From assembly GCA_018713755.1 (NCBI GenBank), contig DVOG01000052.1, positions 1 to 14,556 on the forward strand: a DNA stretch of 14,556 nucleotides. The letters are read 5' to 3'. Origin of the DNA: Candidatus Spyradosoma merdigallinarum. Its GTDB lineage: Bacteria; Verrucomicrobiota; Verrucomicrobiia; Opitutales; UBA953. A program made the translations under genes and the position numbers. Below, in pieces: positions 14,458 to 14,556 of this stretch; position 1 is the stretch's first letter; every line of letters begins with the position of its first letter. A model generated the notes under the pieces. It worked only from the letters and a program-made list of their open reading frames with translations, made no database searches and was not told the DNA's origin.

Positions 14458-14556
14458 ATGGCATTCGCGTTTTTCGGCTGCATTTTTTGCGTGATGTCCG
14501 CGGGGCTCGCGGCGGCGGCTTTATCCGTCGTCGCGTTTTTTGTCGGCCGCCGTTCC
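14458..14556 (+). CDS. 5' fragment of a membrane or exported protein gene
   Basis: Only the first 33 residues are present before the window ends. They form a hydrophobic stretch (MAFAFFGCIFCVMSAGLAA onward, then SVVAFFVGRR), which looks like one transmembrane helix or an uncleaved signal anchor ending in two arginines. AGAAGGAA about ten bases upstream is a good ribosome-binding site. The start lies 72 bp after the tkt stop. That gap contains the palindrome TTCCGCGGAA and T-rich stretches but no octamer. The fragment is too short to name. Confidence 0.55.
   Translation, partial: MAFAFFGCIFCVMSAGLAAAALSVVAFFVGRRS

Overview
The window looks like ordinary chromosomal DNA of a GC-rich, probably verrucomicrobial bacterium (Verrucomicrobiota, possibly Opitutae). 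That assignment is an inference. It rests on the mix of core genes, weak or absent Shine-Dalgarno sequences, short leaders, a tryparedoxin-type secreted thioredoxin-fold protein, and a 36-residue basic protein beginning MGKQYNK that resembles small proteins I remember from this phylum. I see no phage, insertion sequence, CRISPR, tRNA or rRNA gene.

Layout. At 124-1290 (+) is a DAO-type FAD oxidoreductase, convergent with a small lipoprotein at 1294-1860 (-). Next on the minus strand come a 36-aa basic protein (1952-2062) and the prenyl diphosphate synthase ispA (2182-3066). Divergent from ispA is a plus-strand pair, a DUF151 bifunctional-nuclease protein (3196-3654) and a tRNA-dihydrouridine synthase (3662-4738). 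pyrF (4781-5485, -) converges on that pair and diverges from comM/yifB (5561-7099, +). A sodium-dependent NSS/SNF-family transporter follows (7133-8590, -). Divergent from it is a translationally coupled pair of unrecognised genes, a secreted protein (8687-9505) and a membrane-anchored coiled-coil protein (9502-10413). A second coupled pair lies on the minus strand: an exported thioredoxin-fold protein (11575-12237) followed by ribD (10451-11575). It diverges from a transketolase (12385-14385, +). The 5' end of a membrane-protein gene (14458 onward) is cut by the window edge.

The most striking feature is not a gene. The octamer CGGGAACG, or its complement CGTTCCCG, occurs about 64 times in 14.6 kb by hand count. 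That is roughly one per 230 bp, where about one copy in total would be expected by chance. It lies on both strands, in nearly every gene and in all reading frames, where it encodes recurring peptides such as AGT, GN, RER, RSR, VP and FP. In several intergenic gaps it is arranged as inverted repeats that look like terminators. This pattern resembles Neisseria/Haemophilus DNA uptake sequences or cyanobacterial HIP1, at a density at least as high. comM, a branch-migration helicase used in natural transformation in other bacteria, lies in the same window, but it is a very common gene and this is only a suggestion. The unrecognised pair at 8687-10413 is clearly poor in the motif, which may mark a different history.

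The metabolic genes (ispA, pyrF, ribD, tkt) are scattered housekeeping genes and do not form one pathway. Most neighbours are convergent or divergent single genes. The only tight operons are the DUF151-dus, secreted-coiled-coil and thioredoxin-ribD pairs.
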